DNA of 19,072 bases from positions 1 to 19,072 of the forward strand of contig JBAPRR010000222.1 of assembly GCA_049281195.1 (NCBI GenBank), given 5' to 3'. This document shows positions 1-6,078 of this stretch, in pieces. Under the pieces are notes generated by a model. That model did not search any database and had not been told where the DNA came from. It was given only the letters and a program-made list of their open reading frames with translations. Both the position numbers and the translations under genes were made by a program. The first letter of the stretch is position 1, and each line of letters begins with the position of its first letter. The DNA is from JBAPRR01 sp049281195 (lineage in GTDB: Bacteria; Actinomycetota; Acidimicrobiia; Acidimicrobiales; CAVXTF01).

Positions 1-669
1 CACCGGTTCGGCGAGAAGAGGCCTCCATTCGTGACGGGCTATTTCGAGGCGTACAACAAGCCCAATGTTTCCCTCGTCGATCTGAAGGCCACACCGATCC
101 GCCGCATCACCAAGACCGGGATCGTGACGGCCGAGGGACAGCGCGATTTCGACATCGTCGTGTGGGCCACCGGCTTTGACTTCGGAACCGGGGCGCTGTT
201 GCGCATGGGAATCACAGGGAAAAACGGCGTCGCGTTGACCGAGCACTGGGGGGAGGGGCCTACGACATTTTTAGGTGTGCAGACGAACGGCTTTCCGAAC
301 CTCTTCTTCCCGGGAGGGCCGCATGCGGCTGCCGGAAACAATCCCCGCTACAACTCCGATCAGGTCGACTTCATCATGGATCTGCTCGTCTATGCGCGCG
401 AGCACGATTTCGACACGATCGAGGTGGATCCGGCGGCTGAGGACGAGTGGACGATCATGGTTGACACCCGATCTGCCACCTCGCCTTTCGGAGAGAGCAG
501 CTACTTCTTCGGCTCGAACATTCCCGGCAAGCCCCGCAAGTACCTGTTGAACTCGGGCGGACGCCCCAAGTTGTTCAAGGAGATCGGGAAGGTCGTAGCG
601 GGCGAATACAAGTCGTTCCGCTTGTCGCGCTTGTCGCGCTCGTCGGATCGTGGAGCGCCTACAGGCTGA
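1..669 (+). CDS. Baeyer-Villiger-type flavin monooxygenase, C-terminal part
   Basis: The frame is open from the first base and ends in TGA, so about 222 C-terminal residues are visible and the N-terminus lies outside the window. The text reads like the second half of a class B flavoprotein monooxygenase of the cyclohexanone/phenylacetone monooxygenase type: RPPFVTGYFEAYNKPNVSLV, then VVWATGFDFGTG (the ATG motif closing the dinucleotide domain), then EHWGEGPTTFLGV and GFPNLFFPGGP. By family knowledge such enzymes use FAD and NADPH to insert oxygen next to a carbonyl, giving an ester or lactone. The FxGxxxHxxxW fingerprint that separates Baeyer-Villiger enzymes from other flavin monooxygenases would lie upstream and cannot be checked. 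An internal GTG at 31 is not the true start, because the family similarity continues upstream of it. The gene runs tail-to-tail into the cyclase gene with a 20 bp gap. Confidence 0.9.
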   Translation, partial: HRFGEKRPPFVTGYFEAYNKPNVSLVDLKATPIRRITKTGIVTAEGQRDFDIVVWATGFDFGTGALLRMGITGKNGVALTEHWGEGPTTFLGVQTNGFPNLFFPGGPHAAAGNNPRYNSDQVDFIMDLLVYAREHDFDTIEVDPAAEDEWTIMVDTRSATSPFGESSYFFGSNIPGKPRKYLLNSGGRPKLFKEIGKVVAGEYKSFRLSRLSRSSDRGAPTG

Positions 670-689
670 AGATCGCCACCCGTTGAAGA

Positions 690-1748
690 TCAGACGGTAG
701 CTATCGGGGTGACCGGCGAGCCCACCGTGCCGGGGAGCCGCAATGGAGGTGCGGTGAGCAGGAACCGGCTGCGCTTGTTGTCGCGCAACCACAAAGCGAG
801 CTCGTGCAGGTACCACATCTCGCCGAGCGGTACCCCGAGCTTGAAGAGGCACAGGTTGTGAATGGGAAGGAATGAGTGCCGGCTCGGATCGCGGTCCTTG
901 CCGAGCAGCCCTTCGACCGCGTAGTTGTCGGCGATGAGCGCCGAGATCTGCGACTCTGTGATCCAGTCGAGTAGGGACTGGTCGCGCGCGTCCAGGTACG
1001 CGCACATGGTGTGGATCTTCACCGGATCAGGTTCCCTGTCCCATTCGAGAACCCTCGTCGCGAAGCCCGTGTGCAGTAGGAGCATGTCTCCGGGCTCAAT
1101 GACGACGTTGTCGGCCGCGATGATCTCCTCGAGCGCTTTGCGGTCGATCCCGCGCCGGTCGTCACCGACGTGTGCGGCGAGGTCGACAAGTACCCCCCGG
1201 CCCTGCACCCCGTGAAATGCCATGTGCTCGAGACCCAGATGATGAGCGAAGCACCGGTTGCTTCCGCCGTCTCCCCTCGCGTCATCTGTAGGACCCACGA
1301 GGTCTGTGCCGGCGCGGTAGCCGTTGTAGTAGACGGCCTCTTCCGTACCGTCTGAGTCCGCGTCGAACTCCGCGCCGACGTGGGCGAGCGAGTCCCATTG
1401 CGTCGAGTACTGAAGCGACAGGGTCACGACGTCATCCGCCCATACGTCGACGTAGCGGGGGTCGCCCCAGTCGGGCATCTCGCTCATGTGCACGTTGTAG
1501 AAGACCCCCGAGTTGCCATCCATGTCCTCGGTGGGACTGAGGATCGGTGGATGGCGTCTTTGGTTGAGCGACGTCCCACCGGGATAGTCGAGGGGGAGGC
1601 TCAGACAGAAGCTGATTCCCGCCTCGACCTCGCGCACTCCCTCGAGGACCTTTTCAGGCGTGATCAGGTTGATCCGACCGAGTTCGTCCTCGTCGCCCCA
1701 ATCTCCCCAGGTCGAGCCCTCAGGACGTCTCTTCCACCTTTTGGCCAT
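690..1748 (-). CDS. Cyclase-family metal-dependent hydrolase (kynurenine formamidase-like fold)
   Basis: A 352-residue protein if it starts at ATG 1748. That start has a good ribosome site (GGGAG about 6 nt upstream on the minus strand) and begins MAKRWKRRPEGSTWGDWG, a usual N-terminus for this actinobacterial group. An open frame continues to 1880, but that extension would run through the promoter and operator region. The family (PF04199) hydrolyses C-N or C-C bonds in formamides and cyclic diketone-like substrates using a divalent metal. The normal HxGTHxDxxxH motif appears as QYSTQWDSLAH (residues 113-123): Asp119 and His123 are kept, both earlier His are Gln. Later conserved stretches are VLVDLAAH, EPGDMLLLHTGF, ADNYAVE and LPIHN. 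It is divergent from the amidohydrolase across a region holding an ACCG-N2-CGGT site. Hydrolytic ring opening next to a Baeyer-Villiger enzyme is plausible, but the substrate is unknown. Confidence 0.85.
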   Translation of the reverse strand: MAKRWKRRPEGSTWGDWGDEDELGRINLITPEKVLEGVREVEAGISFCLSLPLDYPGGTSLNQRRHPPILSPTEDMDGNSGVFYNVHMSEMPDWGDPRYVDVWADDVVTLSLQYSTQWDSLAHVGAEFDADSDGTEEAVYYNGYRAGTDLVGPTDDARGDGGSNRCFAHHLGLEHMAFHGVQGRGVLVDLAAHVGDDRRGIDRKALEEIIAADNVVIEPGDMLLLHTGFATRVLEWDREPDPVKIHTMCAYLDARDQSLLDWITESQISALIADNYAVEGLLGKDRDPSRHSFLPIHNLCLFKLGVPLGEMWYLHELALWLRDNKRSRFLLTAPPLRLPGTVGSPVTPIATV

Positions 1749-1793
1749 CACTCTCCCTTCTGGTCCCGGCAGGCGTTGCGTGACTGTCCACGA

Positions 1794-1822
1794 TTGCATG
1801 TACCGACCGGTTGGTCTAAAAT
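1794..1822 (+). promoter_or_regulatory. Sigma70-type promoter for the amidohydrolase with operator in its spacer
   Basis: TTGCAT (1794-1799), a 17 bp spacer and TAAAAT (1817-1822) form a recognisable promoter reading toward the amidohydrolase. The spacer holds GTACCGACCGGTTGGTC, so a bound repressor would cover the RNA polymerase contact region. The predicted leader is about 85 nt and carries a normal ribosome site. Seen directly: the hexamers and spacing. Inferred: function. Confidence 0.6.
1800..1815. promoter_or_regulatory. Operator site A (ACCG-N2-CGGT palindrome)
   Basis: GTACCGACCGGTTGGT holds the ten-base palindrome ACCG-AC-CGGT (1802-1811) and an overlapping imperfect 14 bp palindrome ACCGACCGGTTGGT (1802-1815, 6 of 7 pairs). 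The site lies between the divergent cyclase and amidohydrolase genes. The same core recurs near 4883, 8082 and 15328. The size and symmetry suit a TetR-family repressor; which protein binds is not known. Confidence 0.6.
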
Positions 1823-1913
1823 TTGCTCTGAAAGGCGCCTTGCCGCGCCTGAGGAGCAAAGTCGTAGTGTCGCTCCACATCCAGACGAGTCCAGCGCAGG
1901 AAGGTCATCACAG

Positions 1914-3158
1914 ATGACGGATAAGGACTTTGTTGTTTCGGCGGATGGCCACATCCTCGAGCCGACCGACCTCTTCCTCACCCGCCTCCCGAGGCATCTC
2001 AGGGACAAGGCCGTGTGGGAGGAGGACTTTGAGATCGAGCCGCTCGCCGAAGGTGGGGTGCGCGACTTCCGCCGCCTCCACTCGCCGAGCTTCGAGGGCT
2101 GGACGGTCTCGCGCTTCAGGCACTACGACGGCTCTCCGAACACGGGTGATCCCGACCGCATCATGGAGGACCTCGAACTCGACGGCATCGACGCGCAACT
2201 CATGCACCCGAACCTGTCGTTGTTCGGGCTCTTCTCGGACGACCACGAGCTTTCGATGGCGCATGCCCGTGTCTACAACGACTACATCATCGAGCGGTTC
2301 ACCCCTTACTTCGCGCGCCTGGCGCCGACCGCTCCTGTACCGATCACCGACATCGACGACGCCGTCGCGGAGATAGAGCGTGTGGCCGACGCGGGGTTCC
2401 GCGGGATTCTCCTTCCGGCCGTGTCACCCCAGCCCTACTACTCGGCGGACCTGGAGCCGGTGTGGGCGGCGGCACAGGCAAACGGCGTACACGTCTTCTT
2501 CCACTGCGCGACCGGCGGGGTGAAGGTCGACGATCCCAAATCGACCACGCTCAGGACCGTCATGCACATGGCCGACCAGGTGAACAAGCCCATGGACGGA
2601 GAGCTCGCCTCACGGCGGATGATGACCCAGTGCGTCTACAACACGATCAATCCGCAACAGATCATCGTCGAGCTGGTCGGCGGCGGCGTACCGGAGCGAT
2701 ACCCGGACCTGCACTTCGGACTGATCGAGTTCAATGCGCATTGGCTCGGATCGCTGGTCGGTGCGATGGAGAAAGCGTGGGTCACCGGTGTGGGCCAGGA
2801 TGCCGACTGGTGGCTCGGTTACTGGGACGAAGAGCGCCCGGAACACGACCAGCCCGCGATGGCCCGCATGTTCCGTATGAACGAGCGTTGGCCATACCCG
2901 CTGACGCCGAGCGAGTATGTCCGTAGGCAATTCCACGTCTCTTTCCAAGACGATCCGGTGGCAGTGGCCTCCCGTCACATCACAGGCGTTTCGACCATCG
3001 TGTGGGGCGCCGACTATCCGCATGCCGAAGGCACCTTCCGCCACAGCCCCGAGTTGATAGCGAAACTGTTTGCCGGCGTGCCGGCAGACGAGCGGGCAGC
3101 CATGTTGGGTGGCACTCTCGGCGGGCTGCTCGGGTTCAAAGCTCCGGTGGCTGCCTGA
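1914..3158 (+). CDS. Amidohydrolase-family TIM-barrel enzyme (amidohydrolase 2 / decarboxylase-like)
   Basis: A 414-residue protein starting at ATG 1914, with AGGAAGG 8 nt upstream. The open frame extends far upstream to 1380 but that part is only the shadow of the cyclase gene. The start MTDKDFVVSADGHILEP carries the metal motif DxH (Asp11, His13) followed by the EP typical of PF04909. Further family signs are GILLPAVSPQPYYSADLEPV, a His in VHVFFHCATGG, the GLIEFNAHWL strand and WGADYPHAEGTF with the C-terminal metal Asp. Relatives are Zn- or Mn-dependent hydrolases or decarboxylases of the ACMSD / 5-carboxyvanillate decarboxylase group; many such proteins in actinobacterial catabolic clusters have no proven substrate. 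The SDR gene follows with a 4 bp overlap, so the two are almost surely co-translated. The upstream promoter has an embedded operator. Confidence 0.88.
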   Translation: MTDKDFVVSADGHILEPTDLFLTRLPRHLRDKAVWEEDFEIEPLAEGGVRDFRRLHSPSFEGWTVSRFRHYDGSPNTGDPDRIMEDLELDGIDAQLMHPNLSLFGLFSDDHELSMAHARVYNDYIIERFTPYFARLAPTAPVPITDIDDAVAEIERVADAGFRGILLPAVSPQPYYSADLEPVWAAAQANGVHVFFHCATGGVKVDDPKSTTLRTVMHMADQVNKPMDGELASRRMMTQCVYNTINPQQIIVELVGGGVPERYPDLHFGLIEFNAHWLGSLVGAMEKAWVTGVGQDADWWLGYWDEERPEHDQPAMARMFRMNERWPYPLTPSEYVRRQFHVSFQDDPVAVASRHITGVSTIVWGADYPHAEGTFRHSPELIAKLFAGVPADERAAMLGGTLGGLLGFKAPVAA

Positions 3159-4090
3159 ACGCTCTCGACTTCGGTGGGCGCGTCGCCGTAGTGACCGGCG
3201 CTGGGCGCGGCATCGGCCGGGCCTATGCGCTGTTGTTGGCCGAGCGTGGTGGGAGCATCGTCGTTAACGATCTCGGCGGCTCGACGGATGGCCTCGGCGC
3301 GGATTCCGGGCCGGCATCTTCGGTTGCGGCGGAGATCGCAAAGGCCGGCGGGATCGCCGTTGCCGACACTGCAGATGTGTCCACCACCTCAGGTGCGCAT
3401 GCGCTCGTCGAACACGCGATCAGCGAATTCGGGCGGATCGACATCCTGATCAACAACGCCGGGATCATCAGGTTCGCCACGTGGGGAAAGTCTTCCCCGG
3501 CACAAGGCGAGAGCAATCTCGAGGCACACCTGGCGGTACATCTCGGGGGCTCGGTCAATACGACGCGCGCCACGTGGCCACACATGGTCGAACGTGGCTA
3601 CGGCCGCATCGTGATGACGACGTCTTCAGGCATCTTCGGCCTTTCGAACAACACCGCTTACGCGGCCGCAAAGGCCGCAGTCATAGGGCTGACCAGGAGC
3701 ATCGCCCTCGCCGGTGCGGAGCACGGGATCAAGGTCAACCTCATCGCGCCGGCAGCGATGACGCGTATGGCAGGTCCCGCTTCGCCAGAGGCTGCCACCC
3801 AGATGGCGCCTGAGCTCGTCTCGCCGATGGCAGCGTTCCTGTCCCACGAGGATTGCCCGGTCACCGGTGAGATCTACACGGCAGGTGCCGGTCGTTTCGC
3901 CCGCCTTTTCATAGGCTCAACAGACGGGTACGTGCACCAGGGACCGACACCTGCAATCGAAGGCATAGCGGAGAATTGGTCGAAGATAAACGACGAATCC
4001 GGCTATTTCGTCCCTGCCGACCTGATGGACTGGTCTCAGAAATTCATGTCCCATCTGCCGCAGCCCGCTCGAGACGATGCGGAGTCCTAG
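3155..4090 (+). CDS. Short-chain dehydrogenase/reductase, long form with C-terminal extension; probable CTG start
   Basis: A classical SDR of about 311 residues. From the proposed start: Rossmann motif TGAGRGIG (14-21), NNAG (100-103), active-site Ser in TTSSG (157-158) and YAAAK (Tyr169, Lys173). The N-terminus reads NALDFGGRVAVVTGAGRGIG, matching the (3R)-hydroxyacyl-CoA dehydrogenase domain of peroxisomal multifunctional enzyme 2-like SDRs (VVNDLGGSTDG also fits). The extra C-terminal segment after the usual GG region (FIGSTDGYVHQG through WSQKF) fits that group too. No in-frame ATG, GTG or TTG stands at a sensible place. The codon before Asn is CTG at 3155, overlapping the amidohydrolase stop as CTGA, with GGTGG just upstream. 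Likely role: NAD-dependent oxidation of a hydroxyacyl-CoA or alcohol. It meets the aldolase gene tail-to-tail with a 3 bp gap. Confidence 0.85.
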   Translation: MNALDFGGRVAVVTGAGRGIGRAYALLLAERGGSIVVNDLGGSTDGLGADSGPASSVAAEIAKAGGIAVADTADVSTTSGAHALVEHAISEFGRIDILINNAGIIRFATWGKSSPAQGESNLEAHLAVHLGGSVNTTRATWPHMVERGYGRIVMTTSSGIFGLSNNTAYAAAKAAVIGLTRSIALAGAEHGIKVNLIAPAAMTRMAGPASPEAATQMAPELVSPMAAFLSHEDCPVTGEIYTAGAGRFARLFIGSTDGYVHQGPTPAIEGIAENWSKINDESGYFVPADLMDWSQKFMSHLPQPARDDAES

Positions 4091-4093
4091 TTC

Positions 4094-4861
4094 CTATTCC
4101 TCGAGCAGGCCGGGCTGCTCGGCGACGATCGTGTCGTACAGCGGTTGGAACTGGCGCCAGCCGGTGCGGTGGCCGCCTGTCTGACCGGCCGTTTTCTCTG
4201 CCTGTTCCGGGTCGATCAGAACCGGATCGCCGGAGGCTTCTGCGAGGAGCTGTACCTGACATGTCCGCTCCATCGTGATGAACCACCACGCCGCCTCATC
4301 GACGGTCTCTCCGACCGTCAAAAGACCGTGGTTGGAAAGGATTGCCGCCTTGCATCCGCCGAGCGCGTGGGCGATCCGCTTTCCCTCGTCCAAGTCGAGC
4401 ACGGCGCCCGTGTAATCGTCGAACAAGGCATGATCGCCATAGAAGGCGCACGCATCCTGCGTCAGGGGATCGAGTTTCCGGCGCAGCGACGACCAGGCCT
4501 TTCCGTGGACCGAGTGCGAATGCGCCGCGGACACGACGTCGGGCCGTGCCGCGTGGATCTGCGAGTGAATGACGAAGGCGGCCTTATTTAGCGGCCAGTT
4601 GCCCTCTACAACCTGTCCTAGGTCGTTCACGAGCATCAGGTCCTTCACGCGGATCTGCTTGAAGCTCATGCCGAGCGGATTGACCCAGAAGTGGTCCAGC
4701 AGCTCCGGGTCCCGAGCGGTTATGTGACCCGCCGTGCCCTCGTCGAATCCGAATGCGCCGAAGATGCGGAAAGCCGCCGCCAGCCGTTGCTTGCGATGGA
4801 GGCGCTCGGACTCGAGGCTCTCGAACACCGGGAACACGTGCGGAGCGCGGTCGGAAACCAT
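4094..4861 (-). CDS. Class II aldolase/adducin-family protein
   Basis: A 255-residue protein with start ATG 4861. Family PF00596: GFDEGTAGHITARDPE near the N-terminus, Zn-ligand pair HSH in AAHSHSVHG (His114, His116) and the distal NHG (His178). Fuculose-phosphate aldolase-type enzymes carry a catalytic Glu in a PSSEW-like segment; here the equivalent region is LNKAAFVIHSQIHAARPDV with no Glu, as in adducin-like members. Metal binding is therefore likely, but classical aldol cleavage of a sugar phosphate is doubtful. It is divergent from the acyl-CoA dehydrogenase across only 48 bp. On its strand TTGGAC-N17-TACGAT ends 6 nt before the ATG and there is no ribosome site, so a leaderless mRNA is predicted. 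Confidence 0.85.
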   Translation of the reverse strand: MVSDRAPHVFPVFESLESERLHRKQRLAAAFRIFGAFGFDEGTAGHITARDPELLDHFWVNPLGMSFKQIRVKDLMLVNDLGQVVEGNWPLNKAAFVIHSQIHAARPDVVSAAHSHSVHGKAWSSLRRKLDPLTQDACAFYGDHALFDDYTGAVLDLDEGKRIAHALGGCKAAILSNHGLLTVGETVDEAAWWFITMERTCQVQLLAEASGDPVLIDPEQAEKTAGQTGGHRTGWRQFQPLYDTIVAEQPGLLEE

Positions 4862-4867
4862 GACGCG

Positions 4868-4902
4868 ATCGTACCGCCCTGTACCGTTCGGTCCAATAAC
4901 AT
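4868..4902. promoter_or_regulatory. Overlapping bidirectional promoters of the aldolase and acyl-CoA dehydrogenase genes
   Basis: Minus strand: TTGGAC (4896-4891), 17 bp spacer, TACGAT (4873-4868), 6 nt before the aldolase ATG. Plus strand: TAACAT (4897-4902), 7 nt before the acyl-CoA dehydrogenase ATG at 4910; no clear -35 is seen. Both -10 distances are right for transcription to begin at the A of the start codon, and neither gene has a ribosome site. The two promoters overlap, so they may compete. Confidence 0.55.
4881..4894. promoter_or_regulatory. Operator site B (GTACCG-TT-CGGTCC)
   Basis: GTACCGTTCGGTCC has the core palindrome ACCG-TT-CGGT at 4883-4892. It sits inside the spacer of the aldolase promoter and just upstream of the acyl-CoA dehydrogenase -10, so one bound dimer could block both. 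An extra half-site GTACCG lies at 4871-4876, overlapping the aldolase -10. Confidence 0.6.
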
Positions 4903-4909
4903 CACCCTT

Positions 4910-6055
4910 ATGGACTTCGAGCTGACTGAGTCCGAACGCGACCTGGTTGAGCTATGCCGCGACTTCGCTCAGAAAGAGATCGCCGTTCGCGCCCCCGTGG
5001 CTTGGGACCAGGCGCGGTGTCCAACCGATCTTCTTCGCGAGATGGGCGAGCTCGGACTGTTGGGGATGCTCGTCCCCGTCGAGTGGGGCGGCATAGGAAT
5101 GTCCACTGTGGGATTCGTCGCAGCGATGGAGCAGATAGGCCTTGGCGACCAGTCGGTTGCTGCGGCATGGCAGGCGCACGTCACGATCGGATCGCTGCCC
5201 CTCAAGCTGTTCGGCACAGATGCGCAACGCGAGCGCTGGCTCAGACCGCTGGCTGAAGGGCGTGCCCTCGGCGCGTTCGGGCTTACCGAACCCGATGCCG
5301 GATCGGACGCGCGTGGCATCAAGACCCGCGCTGTCCGCCATGACGGCGGCTGGACGATAAACGGCCGCAAGACGTTCATCTCCAATGCGGGTACCGACAT
5401 GTCGTTCGGGGTGACCTTGCTCGCGCGGACCGGATCGGAGGATAGCTCCGCCGGGTACGCCAGCTTCGTTGTGGAGAAGGACACCCCTGGGTTCACCATG
5501 GGACCGAAGATGAAGGGCATCGGGTGGCGTGGCCTCGACACCCGCGAGCTGTACTTCGACGACGTGTGGGTGCCCGATGACAATCTGCTCGGAGATCCGG
5601 AAATGGGACTCGCGCAGTTCCTGAGCACTCTCGAAGTGGGACGCATCTCGATAGCCGCACTCTCGCTCAGCCTTACCCGGGCGGTGCTCGACATGGCGAC
5701 CGCATACGCCAAGACCCGTATCCAGTTCGGCCGGCCGATTTCGAAGTTCCAAGCAGTGCAGTTCAAGCTCGCCGACATCGCCACCGAGCTCGAAGCAGCC
5801 AGGTGGCTCACCTACCGGGCTGCGTACCTGCGCGACGCAGGCAAGCCGTTTCAGACCGAAGCGGCGATGGCAAAACTGAAGGCGAGCCGGTTGGCCGTCT
5901 CTGCAGCATCGGAATCCGTACAGATCCACGGCGGTGTGGGCTACATGCTCGACTCGCCGGTGGCCCGTTTCTACTGCGATTCGAAGGTTCTCGAGATCGG
6001 CGAGGGAACCAACGAGATCCAACACATTGTGATCGCCCGCAATCTGGGTTGCTGA
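4910..6055 (+). CDS. Acyl-CoA dehydrogenase (FAD-dependent)
   Basis: A 381-residue protein, the normal length for the family. Start ATG 4910 gives MDFELTESERDLVELCRDFA, a standard N-terminus; the open frame further upstream is only shadow of the aldolase gene. Visible family marks: FGLTEPDAGSDARGIKTRA (124-141, FAD/substrate signature), NGRKTFISNA, the RIQFGRPISKFQAVQFKLAD helix, IHGGVGYM and EIGEGTNEIQ, where Glu365 aligns with the catalytic base of medium-chain acyl-CoA dehydrogenase. It should introduce a 2,3-double bond into an acyl-CoA and pass electrons to ETF. Substrate length or ring cannot be read. No ribosome site is seen; the gene is probably leaderless. It converges with the E1 gene, with a 23 bp gap. 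Confidence 0.93.
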   Translation: MDFELTESERDLVELCRDFAQKEIAVRAPVAWDQARCPTDLLREMGELGLLGMLVPVEWGGIGMSTVGFVAAMEQIGLGDQSVAAAWQAHVTIGSLPLKLFGTDAQRERWLRPLAEGRALGAFGLTEPDAGSDARGIKTRAVRHDGGWTINGRKTFISNAGTDMSFGVTLLARTGSEDSSAGYASFVVEKDTPGFTMGPKMKGIGWRGLDTRELYFDDVWVPDDNLLGDPEMGLAQFLSTLEVGRISIAALSLSLTRAVLDMATAYAKTRIQFGRPISKFQAVQFKLADIATELEAARWLTYRAAYLRDAGKPFQTEAAMAKLKASRLAVSAASESVQIHGGVGYMLDSPVARFYCDSKVLEIGEGTNEIQHIVIARNLGC

Positions 6056-6078
6056 GCCACAAACGCGAGGCCGAAGGG

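Noticed and set aside
271..1005. A 244-codon minus-strand frame across the monooxygenase-cyclase junction
   Set aside because: Arg-rich shadow sequence overlapping two real genes, with no family features.
1380..1913. Upstream extension of the amidohydrolase frame (178 extra codons)
   Set aside because: It is antisense to the cyclase gene, crosses the promoter and operator, and the ATG at 1914 has a good ribosome site and a family-typical N-terminus.
4952..6025. Long minus-strand open frames (357 and 280 codons) opposite the acyl-CoA dehydrogenase
   Set aside because: They have no family motifs, are rich in Arg/Gly/Ser/His as expected for GC-rich shadow frames, and lie fully opposite a clear acyl-CoA dehydrogenase.
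6056..6078. Possible bidirectional terminator between acyl-CoA dehydrogenase and E1
   Set aside because: The 23 bp gap has no self-complementary stem of useful length and no T-tract on either strand.
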